Positions 55,888 to 64,000 of a DNA stretch of 64,000 bases are shown here, piece after piece. Origin of the DNA: Brucella pituitosa (lineage in GTDB: Bacteria; Pseudomonadota; Alphaproteobacteria; Rhizobiales; Rhizobiaceae); NCBI RefSeq assembly GCF_003049685.1, contig NZ_PYSY02000001.1, positions 868,001-932,000 on the forward strand, read 5' to 3'. Both the position numbers and the translations under genes were made by a program. Numbering within the stretch: position 1 is the first letter of the stretch; each line of letters begins with the position of its first letter. The notes beneath the pieces were generated by a model. It had not been told where the DNA came from. It made no database searches and was given only the letters and a program-made list of their open reading frames with translations.

Positions 55888-56304
55888 ATGCCTAAATTGA
55901 TTTTCGTGAACCTGCCCGTCAAAGACGTTGCTCGTTCCACCAGCTTTTATGAAGCGATTGGTGCGACCAAAAATCCGATGTTTTCGGATGAAACAGGATC
56001 CTGCATGGTGTTCTCTGACACCATCCACGCGATGGTCCTCAGCCATGACAAGTTCAGCCAGTTCACGCCAAAGAAGATTTCTGATGCGAATGCTACAAGC
56101 GAAGTGTTGATCTGCTTATCAGCGGACAGCAAGGCGGAAGTGGATGAAACAATTGAGAAAGCCGTGAAGGCTGGCGGTCGGGCCGACCCTGCTGCCAAGC
56201 AGGATTATGGTTTCATGTATGGTCGCAGCTTTGAAGACCTTGATGGCCATATCTGGGAACTGATGTGGATGGACATGGAAGCCGCTGCCAAAGCTATGGG
56301 CTAA
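55888..56304 (+). CDS. VOC-family protein
   Basis: 138 residues from ATG 55888 with GGAGGAAT upstream. Two VOC halves: KLIFVNLPVKDVARSTSFYE and YGRSFEDLDGHIWELMWMD. The DxDGHxWE end is the common signature of this subfamily. Function unknown. The gene is divergent from the HxlR regulator. Confidence 0.9.
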   Translation: MPKLIFVNLPVKDVARSTSFYEAIGATKNPMFSDETGSCMVFSDTIHAMVLSHDKFSQFTPKKISDANATSEVLICLSADSKAEVDETIEKAVKAGGRADPAAKQDYGFMYGRSFEDLDGHIWELMWMDMEAAAKAMG

Positions 56305-56312
56305 ATCTGGAG

Positions 56313-56425
56313 CATTTTCAGCAAAAGTGCGAGGCGGTTTTGCGTGGGATAATGCGAAAAATAAACAGAGCATTTCCGGCAAAAGTGCGTGAGCTTTTTG
56401 CGCGGGATAATGCGGAAACGAAATA
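56313..56425. repeat. Two tandem copies of the short dyad repeat
   Basis: GAGCATTTTCAGCAAAAGTGCGAGGCGGTTTTGCGTGGGATAATGCGAAAAATAAA is followed directly by CAGAGCATTTCCGGCAAAAGTGCG...TTTTTGCGCGGGATAATGCGGAAACG. The two units are about 57 bp each and about 80% similar by eye. A further dyad GAGCGGTTCCACGATT/AGCGGGAACCGTTCT follows to 56463. Confidence 0.75.
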
Positions 56426-56500
56426 GAGCGGTTCCACGATTAATATCAGCGGGAACCGTTCTAAAAGACAGGGGGCTGAGACATATGGGAGGAGAAATCC

Positions 56501-56986
56501 ATGTCTGGTTTAACTGTCTGCCTCTGGTTTGATAACAAGGCCGAAGAGGCAGCTAATTATTACGTGTCGCTCTTCCGTGATCTGGGAAGGCCCGCATCAA
56601 TTGATGGTTTCATCCGCTTTGAACATGGTCATCAAACTGGCGGTACGGATGTCGTGACCGCAAACTTTACGCTTGACGGACAGGCGATGACCGCTCTGAA
56701 TGGTGGACCGGAGTTCAAGTTCAATCTGGCCACATCGCTTATTCTGAAATGTAAGGATCAGGCAGAGCTTGATGCATTTTGGGACAGGTTTCTGGAAGGT
56801 GGCTCGCCTATGGAGTGCAGCTGGCTTACGGATAAATATGGCTTCGCCTGGCAAATTGTGCCGGAATTTCTGCTGGATATCCTGCAGGACGGTGCGCCGG
56901 ACGTCAGACAGCGTGTCGCAAATGCCATGATGACAATGGTCAAGATCGATATTGCGACGTTGGAAGCAGCGCGCGACGCGCGTTAA
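56501..56986 (+). CDS. PhnB-like VOC-family protein
   Basis: 161 residues of the 3-dmu-9_3-mt/PhnB type of VOC fold. VCLWFDNKAEEAANYYVSLF at the start, NGGPEFKFNLATSLILKCKD in the middle, and SPMECSWLTDKYGFAWQIVP are the family blocks. The usual annotation as a ubiquinone methyltransferase is not supported by biochemistry for this family; the function is unknown. Its 3' end overlaps the convergent monooxygenase by 4 bp. Confidence 0.9.
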   Translation: MSGLTVCLWFDNKAEEAANYYVSLFRDLGRPASIDGFIRFEHGHQTGGTDVVTANFTLDGQAMTALNGGPEFKFNLATSLILKCKDQAELDAFWDRFLEGGSPMECSWLTDKYGFAWQIVPEFLLDILQDGAPDVRQRVANAMMTMVKIDIATLEAARDAR

Positions 56987-58251
56987 TTTCGCACGGCCGC
57001 AACAGCATCATAGCCATAAAGCCAGTCCAGATCTTTCAGGAAACTATCCGGGCTGCGCATGGCAAAGAGCATGTTGCGTCCGAGTGCAAAGACGCCGGTT
57101 GAGTGATAGGCAAACTTATTCAGCTGCCCTCGTTTGGCGACAGCAGCAATCCGTTCCTTGCGTACTTTGTCGAAATGCTGAAGCGCTGCCGTTTGATCGG
57201 TCGCATCCAATGCTTCCGCAAGTGCTGCGGCATCTTCAATGGCCATGGCTGCACCTTGCGCCCCAAAAGGCGTAACAGCATGAGAAGCATCGCCGAGCAG
57301 AATCGTGCGTCCTTCGCAGACAAATTGCGCGTCTGGCATCTCGAACAATGGCCAGTAAGTCCATTCTGGCGCTGTAGCGATCACATCACGGACCGCCGGA
57401 TGCCAGTTCTGGTAAATTGATTTGAGCCGCTCGCGATCTCCGGCCTTTGACCAGCCTTCGCCCGGGTTTTCACCACCCGTTATTGCGACGAAGTTGAAAT
57501 ACGCCCCACCTTTGACCGGATAGGCGATAAAATGAACCTGTTTGCCCAACCATGCCGATACAGCCTTTTTGAGCGGCAGCGCATTGATAAAAGTTGCGGG
57601 CAAATCAGTGGTAGCGATAGTGCTGCGCCACGCGATGTGTCCGCTGTAGCGGGCTTTGCTATGTGCAGTATTGGCTCGCTCTGCCGACCACACGCCGTCG
57701 CATCCAAGGAGATGGTGCGCCTTGATAGTCTCGGTTAAATTTCCGCGGCGAACCTCAGCCTCTATCTCTTGGCCAATAACTTCGTGTCGAGTGATTTCCG
57801 AGCCAAGATTAATGTTTATGGCATGGTTTTCCTGGCAAGCAGTAAGAAGAGCGGATTGCAGATCGGCGCGGTGGCAGACGAGGTAAGGATGGTGCCAGCG
57901 TTTGAGCGCTTTATCGCCAAGCTCCATCGCGAGAAGGGGACGTGCGCTTCGACTATCAACGAGGAAAAGTGCTTCGGGCGCGACAGCTTGTGTGGAAAGC
58001 CTGTCTGCAATACCAAGACGTTGCAGATGGCGCATGGCATTCGGGGCCAGTTGCAGGCCCGCGCCAACCTCAGAGAGTGCAGTGGCTTTTTCGAAAAGCT
58101 CTACTGACCAGCCTCTGGCTGCAAGCTCAAGCGCTGCACTTAATCCTGCAACGCCCGCTCCTGCAATCAATATGCGCCCTTTGCCCAAGCTACTTTCAGG
58201 CAGCTTTGTCGGCAGGAGCTTCGTAGACGCAGCCCGCTGGAACAGTTTCAT
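56983..58251 (-). CDS. FAD-dependent aromatic-type monooxygenase
   Basis: About 422 residues. Class A flavoprotein monooxygenase related to salicylate hydroxylase. FAD-binding ILIAGAGVAGLSAALELAAR at the N-terminus, LLGCDGVWSA (DG motif) and RTILLGDASHAVTPFGAQGA (GD motif). The start is uncertain: ATG 58251 overlaps the upstream zinc-finger gene by 56 bp, while TTG 58188 would place the FAD motif within six residues of the start. Substrate unknown. Confidence 0.88.
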   Translation of the reverse strand: MKLFQRAASTKLLPTKLPESSLGKGRILIAGAGVAGLSAALELAARGWSVELFEKATALSEVGAGLQLAPNAMRHLQRLGIADRLSTQAVAPEALFLVDSRSARPLLAMELGDKALKRWHHPYLVCHRADLQSALLTACQENHAININLGSEITRHEVIGQEIEAEVRRGNLTETIKAHHLLGCDGVWSAERANTAHSKARYSGHIAWRSTIATTDLPATFINALPLKKAVSAWLGKQVHFIAYPVKGGAYFNFVAITGGENPGEGWSKAGDRERLKSIYQNWHPAVRDVIATAPEWTYWPLFEMPDAQFVCEGRTILLGDASHAVTPFGAQGAAMAIEDAAALAEALDATDQTAALQHFDKVRKERIAAVAKRGQLNKFAYHSTGVFALGRNMLFAMRSPDSFLKDLDWLYGYDAVAAVRN

Positions 58252-58450
58252 CAGCATGAAGCTGCGCATTGTAGCGATAGAGCGTCGAGCAATAAGGGCA
58301 AACGACCTCGCTCTCATCGCCCATGTCGAGGAAGACATGTGGATGATCGAAAGGAGGATTCGCGCCGACGCACATGAATTCCTTCACGCCGATTTCAATG
58401 GCATTATGGCCAGCGTCATTCTGGAAGTGTGGGATGATGTGATCGGACAT
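58196..58450 (-). CDS. zf-CHCC zinc-finger protein
   Basis: 84 residues. The CHCC zinc pattern is visible as MCVGANPPFDHPHVFLD with the Cys and the His of HPHVF, followed by VVCPYCSTLYRY (CPYC). The same module forms the C-terminus of complex I subunit NDUFS6 in mitochondria, and bacterial homologues are common in alphaproteobacteria. Role in complex I is inferred from homology only. The following monooxygenase may start within this gene. Confidence 0.9.
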   Translation of the reverse strand: MSDHIIPHFQNDAGHNAIEIGVKEFMCVGANPPFDHPHVFLDMGDESEVVCPYCSTLYRYNAQLHADETVPAGCVYEAPADKAA

Positions 58451-58648
58451 GATACGCTCCGGTGCTTGTGGATCGCGACATCTGAATAGGATGGCTATTT
58501 GGGGTGGGTTTACCGCGAACGGCTTGTTTCTGGAAGCGTTTTCATCAATTCTGAAGACATTTCAAGCGGTTTGCTATCAAACTGTCATATGACAGCCATA
58601 GGCTTATGGTCGCGCCGGGATTTTCCGGTAAAAGCCGGGACAGGAAAA

Positions 58649-60943
58649 ATGAACGAAAACAGCGTTATGGCACCCCAAACCACCGATTTGGCCTCCAATG
58701 CGAGCAGCAAGGCAGCAAATGATGTTTCTGCGGGTAAGAATGGCAGCAAAGTTCAAAACGCTCACGAAGCTTTGAACGATGAAAAGACATCTGCGCTGAT
58801 GCAAAGCCCCGAGCGCTTCGTCAATCGCGAGTTTTCCTGGCTTCAGTTCAATCGTCGCGTTCTGGAAGAAGCTGCGAATATCAGCCAGCCACTGCTGGAG
58901 CGCCTGCGATTTCTGTCCATTTCGGCTGCCAATCTGGATGAGTTTTTCATGGTCCGCATTGCCGGACTTGCTGCACAGGTGCGTGCTGGCGTTGCCATGC
59001 GCAGCGCGGATGGCCGCACACCCCAAGAGCAGCTTGATTTCGTTCTGGAGGAGGTAGGGCGCCTTCAGGAAGGCCAGCAGGAGCGTTTGCGCACGCTGCG
59101 CGAAGAGCTTGAGAAAGAGAGCATCGAGATCGTGCGGGCTTCGGCTTTGTCGAAGCCGGAGAAGGATTGGCTTGAGAACCATTTCCTTGAGACGATTTTC
59201 CCGGTTCTGACCCCGCTTTCCATCGACCCTGCCCATCCGTTTCCGTTTATTCCAAATCTCGGCTTTTCCATTGCATTGCAATTGGCGCGTCGTCTCGACA
59301 GCCATCCGATGACCGCACTCCTGCGCATTCCTGTTGCGCTGAAGCGTTTCATCCAGCTTCCGACCGAGCAGCAGAATGCTTACCGCTTCATCACGATTGA
59401 AGACGCAGTCAGCCTGTTCATCGGGCGCCTTTTCCCAGGTTATGAAGTGCGTGGCGCAGGAACGTTCCGCATCATTCGTGACAGCGATATCGAAGTGGAA
59501 GAAGAGGCGGAAGATCTGGTGCGCCTTTTTGAGACCGCATTGAAGCGTCGTCGGCGCGGTCAGGTTATCCGTATCGAGTTTGACTCCGAAATTCCTGAAG
59601 CGCTGCGCGTGTTCGTTGCGACCGAGCTTGGCGTATCGGAAAACCGGATCAGCGTTCTGGAAGGCCTCCTCGCGCTCAACATGATTTCGGAAATTGTGTC
59701 GATTCCCCGCGATGATCTCAAGTTCATATCCTACAATCCACGCTTCCCTGAGCGTATTCGTGAACATGGCGGCGATTGCTTTGCGGCGATTCGCGAAAAG
59801 GACATTGTTGTCCACCACCCATATGAATCATTCGACGTTGTGGTACAGTTTCTGCGTCAGGCGGCCGCAGACCCGGATGTGCTGGCCATCAAGCAGACGC
59901 TTTATCGAACCTCCAACGACAGCCCGATCGTGCGCGCGCTGGTGGATGCCGCAGAAGCTGGTAAGTCAGTCACAGCACTCGTCGAGCTGAAGGCGCGCTT
60001 CGACGAAGAGGCCAATATTCGCTGGGCACGCGATCTTGAACGCGCTGGCGTGCAGGTTGTGTTCGGCTTCATTGAACTGAAAACGCATGCGAAGATGTCA
60101 CTCGTGGTGCGCCGTGAAGACCAGAGACTGCGCACCTATGTGCATCTTGGCACCGGCAATTATCACCCGATCACCGCACGCATTTATACCGATCTGTCGT
60201 TCTTTACATCCGATCCGGATATTGCGCGCGATGTGGCACATATCTTCAATTTCATCACCGGCTATGCGCAACCGGCTGAAGAGATGAAAATCGCTATTTC
60301 ACCGCTGACGCTTCGCACGCGAATCCTCAAGCATATCGAGGACGAAATCACCAATGCGAAGGCCGGACAGCCTGCTGCGATCTGGATGAAGATGAATTCG
60401 CTCGTCGATCCACAGATTATTGATGCGCTCTATAAGGCAAGTCAGGCAGGCGTTCACATCGATCTGGTGGTGCGTGGCATATGCTGCCTGCGACCGGGCG
60501 TTCCTGGCCTGTCGGATAACATCCGCGCGAAGTCCATCGTTGGCCGTTTTCTTGAGCATAGTCGCATATTCTGCTTTGGAAACGGGCATGATCTGCCTTC
60601 TGGCAAGGCAATTGTCTATTTCGGTTCAGCCGATATGATGCCACGCAATCTCGACCGTCGCGTTGAGACATTGGTGCCCATTACCAACGCCACCGTGCAT
60701 CAGCAGATCCTGTCTCAGATTATGTTTGCCAACATAATTGATAACCAGCAGAGCTATCAGCTACTTGCGGATGGCACCTCTCGCCGGATAGAAAAAGAAG
60801 ATGGAGAGGAAGCTTTCAACGCGCAGGAATATTTCATGACAAATCCAAGCTTGTCGGGTCGCGGAAAGTCGCTGAAGTCATCTGCCCCCCGCCTTATTGC
60901 GCATCGTAAACGCGCGCAGGCGGAAAGAAACACGACTTCATGA
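58649..60943 (+). CDS. ppk: Polyphosphate kinase 1
   Basis: About 764 residues from ATG 58649 with ACAGGAAAA upstream. It polymerises ATP gamma phosphates into polyphosphate and runs in reverse. A non-conserved, polar N-terminal ~50 residues precede the PPK N domain ([19 protein letters not shown]). The autophosphorylated His lies in [11 protein letters not shown], and a second catalytic block is in CFGNGHD near the C-terminus. It overlaps ppx by 4 bp. Confidence 0.96.
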   Translation: MNENSVMAPQTTDLASNASSKAANDVSAGKNGSKVQNAHEALNDEKTSALMQSPERFVNREFSWLQFNRRVLEEAANISQPLLERLRFLSISAANLDEFFMVRIAGLAAQVRAGVAMRSADGRTPQEQLDFVLEEVGRLQEGQQERLRTLREELEKESIEIVRASALSKPEKDWLENHFLETIFPVLTPLSIDPAHPFPFIPNLGFSIALQLARRLDSHPMTALLRIPVALKRFIQLPTEQQNAYRFITIEDAVSLFIGRLFPGYEVRGAGTFRIIRDSDIEVEEEAEDLVRLFETALKRRRRGQVIRIEFDSEIPEALRVFVATELGVSENRISVLEGLLALNMISEIVSIPRDDLKFISYNPRFPERIREHGGDCFAAIREKDIVVHHPYESFDVVVQFLRQAAADPDVLAIKQTLYRTSNDSPIVRALVDAAEAGKSVTALVELKARFDEEANIRWARDLERAGVQVVFGFIELKTHAKMSLVVRREDQRLRTYVHLGTGNYHPITARIYTDLSFFTSDPDIARDVAHIFNFITGYAQPAEEMKIAISPLTLRTRILKHIEDEITNAKAGQPAAIWMKMNSLVDPQIIDALYKASQAGVHIDLVVRGICCLRPGVPGLSDNIRAKSIVGRFLEHSRIFCFGNGHDLPSGKAIVYFGSADMMPRNLDRRVETLVPITNATVHQQILSQIMFANIIDNQQSYQLLADGTSRRIEKEDGEEAFNAQEYFMTNPSLSGRGKSLKSSAPRLIAHRKRAQAERNTTS

Positions 60944-62481
60944 GTCCAGCAATCGCACAAGGCCGCTTGAAAGGCCTCAAGCCCGTCGCAGTCATCGACA
61001 TTGGGTCCAACTCGATTCGTGTCGTGGTTTATGAAGGCATCGTTCGTTCGCCAACGGTGCTTTTTAACGAAAAGCTACTCTGCGGTCTTGGCAAAGGATT
61101 GGCCAAGACCGGTAAGCTTAATGAAAAATCTGTCGATATAGCATTGCGCGCATTGAAACGGTTTCGCGTTCTGGCCGAACAGGCTGGCGCGATTTCCATT
61201 CATGCGCTGGCAACTGCAGCTGCGCGCGAAGCGAAGAACGGTCCCGATTTTATCGCGCAGGCTGAAGCCATTCTCGGACGGCATATCGAAGTCTTGTCCG
61301 GCAAGGAGGAAGCCTATTATTCCGCGCTCGGCATTATTTCGGGGTTCTACAAGCCACAGGGGGTAACGGGCGATCTTGGTGGCGGCAGCCTTGAATTGGT
61401 CAGCGTCAACGATCACGAAGTCGGCGAGGGGATTACGCTTCCGCTTGGTGGGCTTCGGCTGCAGGACATGTCCAACGAACAGCTTCCTGAGGCGGCCAAA
61501 ATCACCCGTACGGAGCTTGCGCGTGCAACGCTGCTTGAACAGCATCAGGGAGAGGTGTTCTACGCAGTTGGCGGTACATGGCGAAATCTTGCCAAGCTGC
61601 ATATGACTGCAAAGCACTATACGCTTCATGTCATGCATGGCTATGAGATGGACCCGGTGGAAGCGCAGAGTTTCCTCAAGCGTGTTGCGAAAGGCAATCT
61701 CGACACGATGCGCGGCATCGAAGCCGTGTCGAAAAACCGCCGTCAGCTTCTTGCTTATGGCGCGACCGTTCTGCTTGAAACCATCCGTCGCATGAAACCA
61801 TCCAAGATCGTGTTTTCGGCTCTCGGTGTGCGTGAAGGATATCTTTATTCGTTGCTGCCGAAGAATGAGCAGAGGCTGGATCCTCTGCTGGCATCGGCGG
61901 AAGAGCTGGCAATCCTGCGTTCGCGTTCACCGCGTCACGCACGCGAACTTGCAACATGGACGACGCTTTCTTTGCCGGTTCTCGGATTTGACGAGACCGA
62001 AGACGAAAGCCGTTATCGGCAGGCCGCATGCCTTGTGGCCGATATAAGCTGGCGTGCACATCCTGATTATCGTGGCTCGCAGGCACTGAACATCATTGCG
62101 CATGGTTCTTTCGGTGGTATTGATCATCCGGGCCGTTCTTTCATGGCACTGGCAAATTACTATCGTCATGAGGGACTGGTCGAAGACGAGATTGCGCCGG
62201 AGATTTTGCAGCTTGCAACGCCGCGTCTGCGCGAGCGAGCCAGACTGCTGGGTGCGCTGCTACGCGTTATCTATCTGCTTTCAGCGTCCATGCCGGGCGT
62301 GATTCCGCGCCTTTACTGGCGTGAAGAGGATAACGGCATTGCGCTGGTTGTGCCTGGAGATCTGGCAGATTTGATTTCGGATCGGCCTGAAGGACGTTTG
62401 CAACAGCTTGCAAAGCTCACAGGAAAAAACCTGTATTTTGCCGTCGGCGATAGCGCCATTGAAGCAAACGAGCATCATTGA
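60940..62481 (+). CDS. ppx: Exopolyphosphatase (Ppx/GppA family)
   Basis: 513 residues. Cleaves terminal phosphates from polyphosphate, or pppGpp in GppA-type enzymes. ASKHA-fold motifs: [43 protein letters not shown]. The C-terminal domain is HD-like ([20 protein letters not shown]). The ATGA overlap with ppk couples synthesis and breakdown of the polymer, as in many proteobacteria. A terminator follows at 62501. Confidence 0.96.
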   Translation: MSPAIAQGRLKGLKPVAVIDIGSNSIRVVVYEGIVRSPTVLFNEKLLCGLGKGLAKTGKLNEKSVDIALRALKRFRVLAEQAGAISIHALATAAAREAKNGPDFIAQAEAILGRHIEVLSGKEEAYYSALGIISGFYKPQGVTGDLGGGSLELVSVNDHEVGEGITLPLGGLRLQDMSNEQLPEAAKITRTELARATLLEQHQGEVFYAVGGTWRNLAKLHMTAKHYTLHVMHGYEMDPVEAQSFLKRVAKGNLDTMRGIEAVSKNRRQLLAYGATVLLETIRRMKPSKIVFSALGVREGYLYSLLPKNEQRLDPLLASAEELAILRSRSPRHARELATWTTLSLPVLGFDETEDESRYRQAACLVADISWRAHPDYRGSQALNIIAHGSFGGIDHPGRSFMALANYYRHEGLVEDEIAPEILQLATPRLRERARLLGALLRVIYLLSASMPGVIPRLYWREEDNGIALVVPGDLADLISDRPEGRLQQLAKLTGKNLYFAVGDSAIEANEHH

Positions 62482-62500
62482 AAAAGATGATCTGGAAATT

Positions 62501-62537
62501 AAAAGGCCGGCTGGAGCTTCCTCCGCCGGCCTTTTTG
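62501..62537 (+). terminator. Intrinsic terminator of ppk-ppx
   Basis: AAAAGGCCGGCTGGAG-CTTC-CTCCGCCGGCCTTTTTG: a long stem with one bulge followed by five T residues. Confidence 0.92.
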
Positions 62538-62540
62538 CTT

Positions 62541-62642
62541 AGAGCGCGTTTCGATCTGATTGGATCAGATAGAAACGCGCTCTAAATATTTGTTTTAACG
62601 CGCATCCCGAAAATCGTTTCACACTTTTCGGGATGCGCTCTA
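62541..62642. repeat. 103-bp palindromic repeat, copy 3 (inverted)
   Basis: Inverted relative to copies 1 and 2: AGAGCGCGTTTCGATCTGAT...CACTTTTCGGGATGCGCTCTA. Its right end supplies the TAG stop codon of rnd on the minus strand. Confidence 0.9.
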
Positions 62643-63794
62643 GTCCAGTTCGACCGCCTGAATGCGACGGTTTTCAAATTTGATACCGATCTTGCCAGCG
62701 ATAAGGTCGAGTGCCTTTTGCCCGAAGACTTCCCGTCGCCAGCCGTGCAATGCAGGCACATTGGCGTTTTCGCCTTCTGCTGCGATCTTGTCGATATCAT
62801 CGGAATTTGCGACGATCTTTGCAGCAACACCGTGTTCTTCGGTCACAAGCTTCAGCAACACTTTAAGAATATCTCCCGCTGCTGCACTGCCTTCAGGCGA
62901 ATGCGACTGCTTTGGCAGACGCGGTAGGTCTTCTTTTGGAATAGCCAGTGCGGCCTGAACGGCAGTCACAAGACCTGCTGCCTGAGCTGAGCGTTCCCAA
63001 CCTTTTGGAATCGAGCGAAGACGGCCCAGCGCTTCCGCATCTTTTGGTTGCTGCTGAGCGATTTCCGCAATCGTATCGTCCTTGATGACGCGGCCGCGCG
63101 GAACATTGCGCTCGCGCGCTTCGCGTTCGCGCCACGCTGCAACGGACTGCACAATTGCAAGTTCAATCGGCTTGCGCATCCGGGTTTTAACGCGCTTCCA
63201 CGCATCGTCCGGATGTAGGTCATAGGTTTCTCGCGCGCTGAGTACGGCCATTTCCTCATTGACCCACTCGCTGCGACCTTCTTTCTCCAGTTCTGCTTTC
63301 AAGTAGAGATAGATGTCGCGCAGATAGGTAACGTCAGCCAGCGCATAATCGAGCTGCTTGTCAGAAAGCGGGCGACGGCGCCAATCGGTAAAGCGGGACG
63401 ACTTGTCGAGCTGCTTGCCAGTTACTTTCTGAACCAGTGCATCATAGGAAATCGCGTCGCCAAAGCCGCAAACCATCGCAGCCACCTGGCTGTCGAAGAT
63501 GGGAGCAGGGATCAGGTTTCCAAGATGGAAGACAATTTCGATATCCTGACGTGCGGCGTGGAAAACCTTGACCACTTTTTCATCGGCCATCAACCGGAAG
63601 AATGGTGCAAGATCGAGGCCGGGAGCCAGTGCATCCACCAATGCAGTGTGGTCGGGAGAAGCCATCTGAATGAGGCAGAGCTCCGGCCAGAAGGTCGTTT
63701 CCCGAATAAATTCGGTATCGACAGTCACAAAGTCGGATTTGGCGAGGGCGGAAACGGCCTCTTCAAGGGCCTCTGTTGTCGTAATGAGCTGCAT
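62640..63794 (-). CDS. rnd: Ribonuclease D
   Basis: 384 residues from ATG 63794 (MQLITTTEALEEAV). 3'-5' exoribonuclease acting in tRNA maturation. DEDD motifs: VTVDTEFIRETTFWP (Exo I), VFHAARQDIEIVFHL (Exo II) and YALADVTYLRDIYLYL (Exo III, with the Tyr of DEDDy). An HRDC domain occupies about 200-285, with a second HRDC-like part after it. The C-terminal stop is within the 103-bp repeat. It converges on ppx. Confidence 0.95.
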   Translation of the reverse strand: MQLITTTEALEEAVSALAKSDFVTVDTEFIRETTFWPELCLIQMASPDHTALVDALAPGLDLAPFFRLMADEKVVKVFHAARQDIEIVFHLGNLIPAPIFDSQVAAMVCGFGDAISYDALVQKVTGKQLDKSSRFTDWRRRPLSDKQLDYALADVTYLRDIYLYLKAELEKEGRSEWVNEEMAVLSARETYDLHPDDAWKRVKTRMRKPIELAIVQSVAAWREREARERNVPRGRVIKDDTIAEIAQQQPKDAEALGRLRSIPKGWERSAQAAGLVTAVQAALAIPKEDLPRLPKQSHSPEGSAAAGDILKVLLKLVTEEHGVAAKIVANSDDIDKIAAEGENANVPALHGWRREVFGQKALDLIAGKIGIKFENRRIQAVELD

Positions 63795-64000
63795 GTTCTT
63801 CTTTTTAGACAAAGGCGGGCCGCTTGTCGCGCCGCAAGAATGATATTGCGAGGGAATAACACGGAAATAGTGATTTTTGTCGACATATTCTGTCAAGCTG
63901 GTTTAACACAGACAGTGTCGGCTTGACAAAGCGTGAGCAAAATGCGCTTTTCCGCCCGAATTTGCAGCGCTTTGCCTGCACAAGATTATTGAGTTCCAAA
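63795..64000. other. Region upstream of rnd to the window edge
   Basis: 206 bp without a gene that can be supported. It presumably contains the rnd promoter. The A/T content rises around 63850-63900. The next gene lies outside the window. Confidence 0.4.

Overview
The window looks like a chromosomal segment of an alphaproteobacterium of the Brucella/Ochrobactrum group. The basis is a 213-residue Omp25-type outer-membrane protein, the gene order lptF-lptG-lptD-SurA-like-pdxA-rsmA, an hdaA gene, an NDUFS4-like subunit gene, a complete aapJQMP amino-acid transporter operon, and copies of a ~103-bp palindromic repeat like those dispersed in Brucella genomes. No phage, plasmid, insertion sequence or CRISPR array was seen, and most of the window is dense core genome. 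The species call is inference from recognised families, not a database match.

Layout. 1-6.8 kb: cysS (5' end cut by the window edge), a GFA-domain protein, a duplicated cimA 5' fragment followed by intact cimA, a RarD-type permease, and an M23-type envelope protein. 6.8-14.7 kb, minus strand: an envelope and housekeeping operon, lptF-lptG-lptD-SurA-like-pdxA-rsmA. 15-17.9 kb, plus: pepA, holC and a small membrane protein. 18-26.7 kb, mostly minus: an ABC-F ATPase, a DinB-like protein, ndk (plus), a YbaY/META lipid-envelope-type protein, then the run SDR(FolM-like)-uvrC-pgsA-moaD-moaE. 27-34.3 kb: omp25, a GST, an RNase T2 operon, rlmJ, a DMT permease, a molybdopterin oxidoreductase and a DUF992 protein. 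34.5-38.6 kb: purM-purN divergent from an AI-2E family permease and hdaA, ending in a truncated epimerase fragment.

38.7-48 kb is the most accessory-looking part: SH3-domain proteins, an SDR without the usual catalytic residues, tiny membrane or soluble proteins, tRNA-Pro and tRNA-Arg, a membrane-anchored DUF559 nuclease-like protein just beyond tRNA-Arg, a protein with the architecture of a prokaryotic ionotropic glutamate receptor, metC and a PAP2 phosphatase separated by a strong dyad. 48.5-53 kb: aapJQMP. 53.1-58.5 kb: small VOC, GNAT, SRPBCC, ArsR and HxlR proteins, a FAD monooxygenase and a zinc-finger protein. 58.6-63.8 kb: ppk-ppx (polyphosphate synthesis and breakdown) converging on rnd.

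The points most worth a second look are the iGluR-like channel/receptor (44.5-45.6 kb), the divergent duplicate of the cimA start (2.07-2.22 kb), the palindromic repeats that supply the stop codons of their flanking genes, the metC/PAP2 dyad, the membrane-anchored DUF559 protein, and several enzymes whose usual active-site residues are replaced (M23 zinc ligand, SDR YxxxK).
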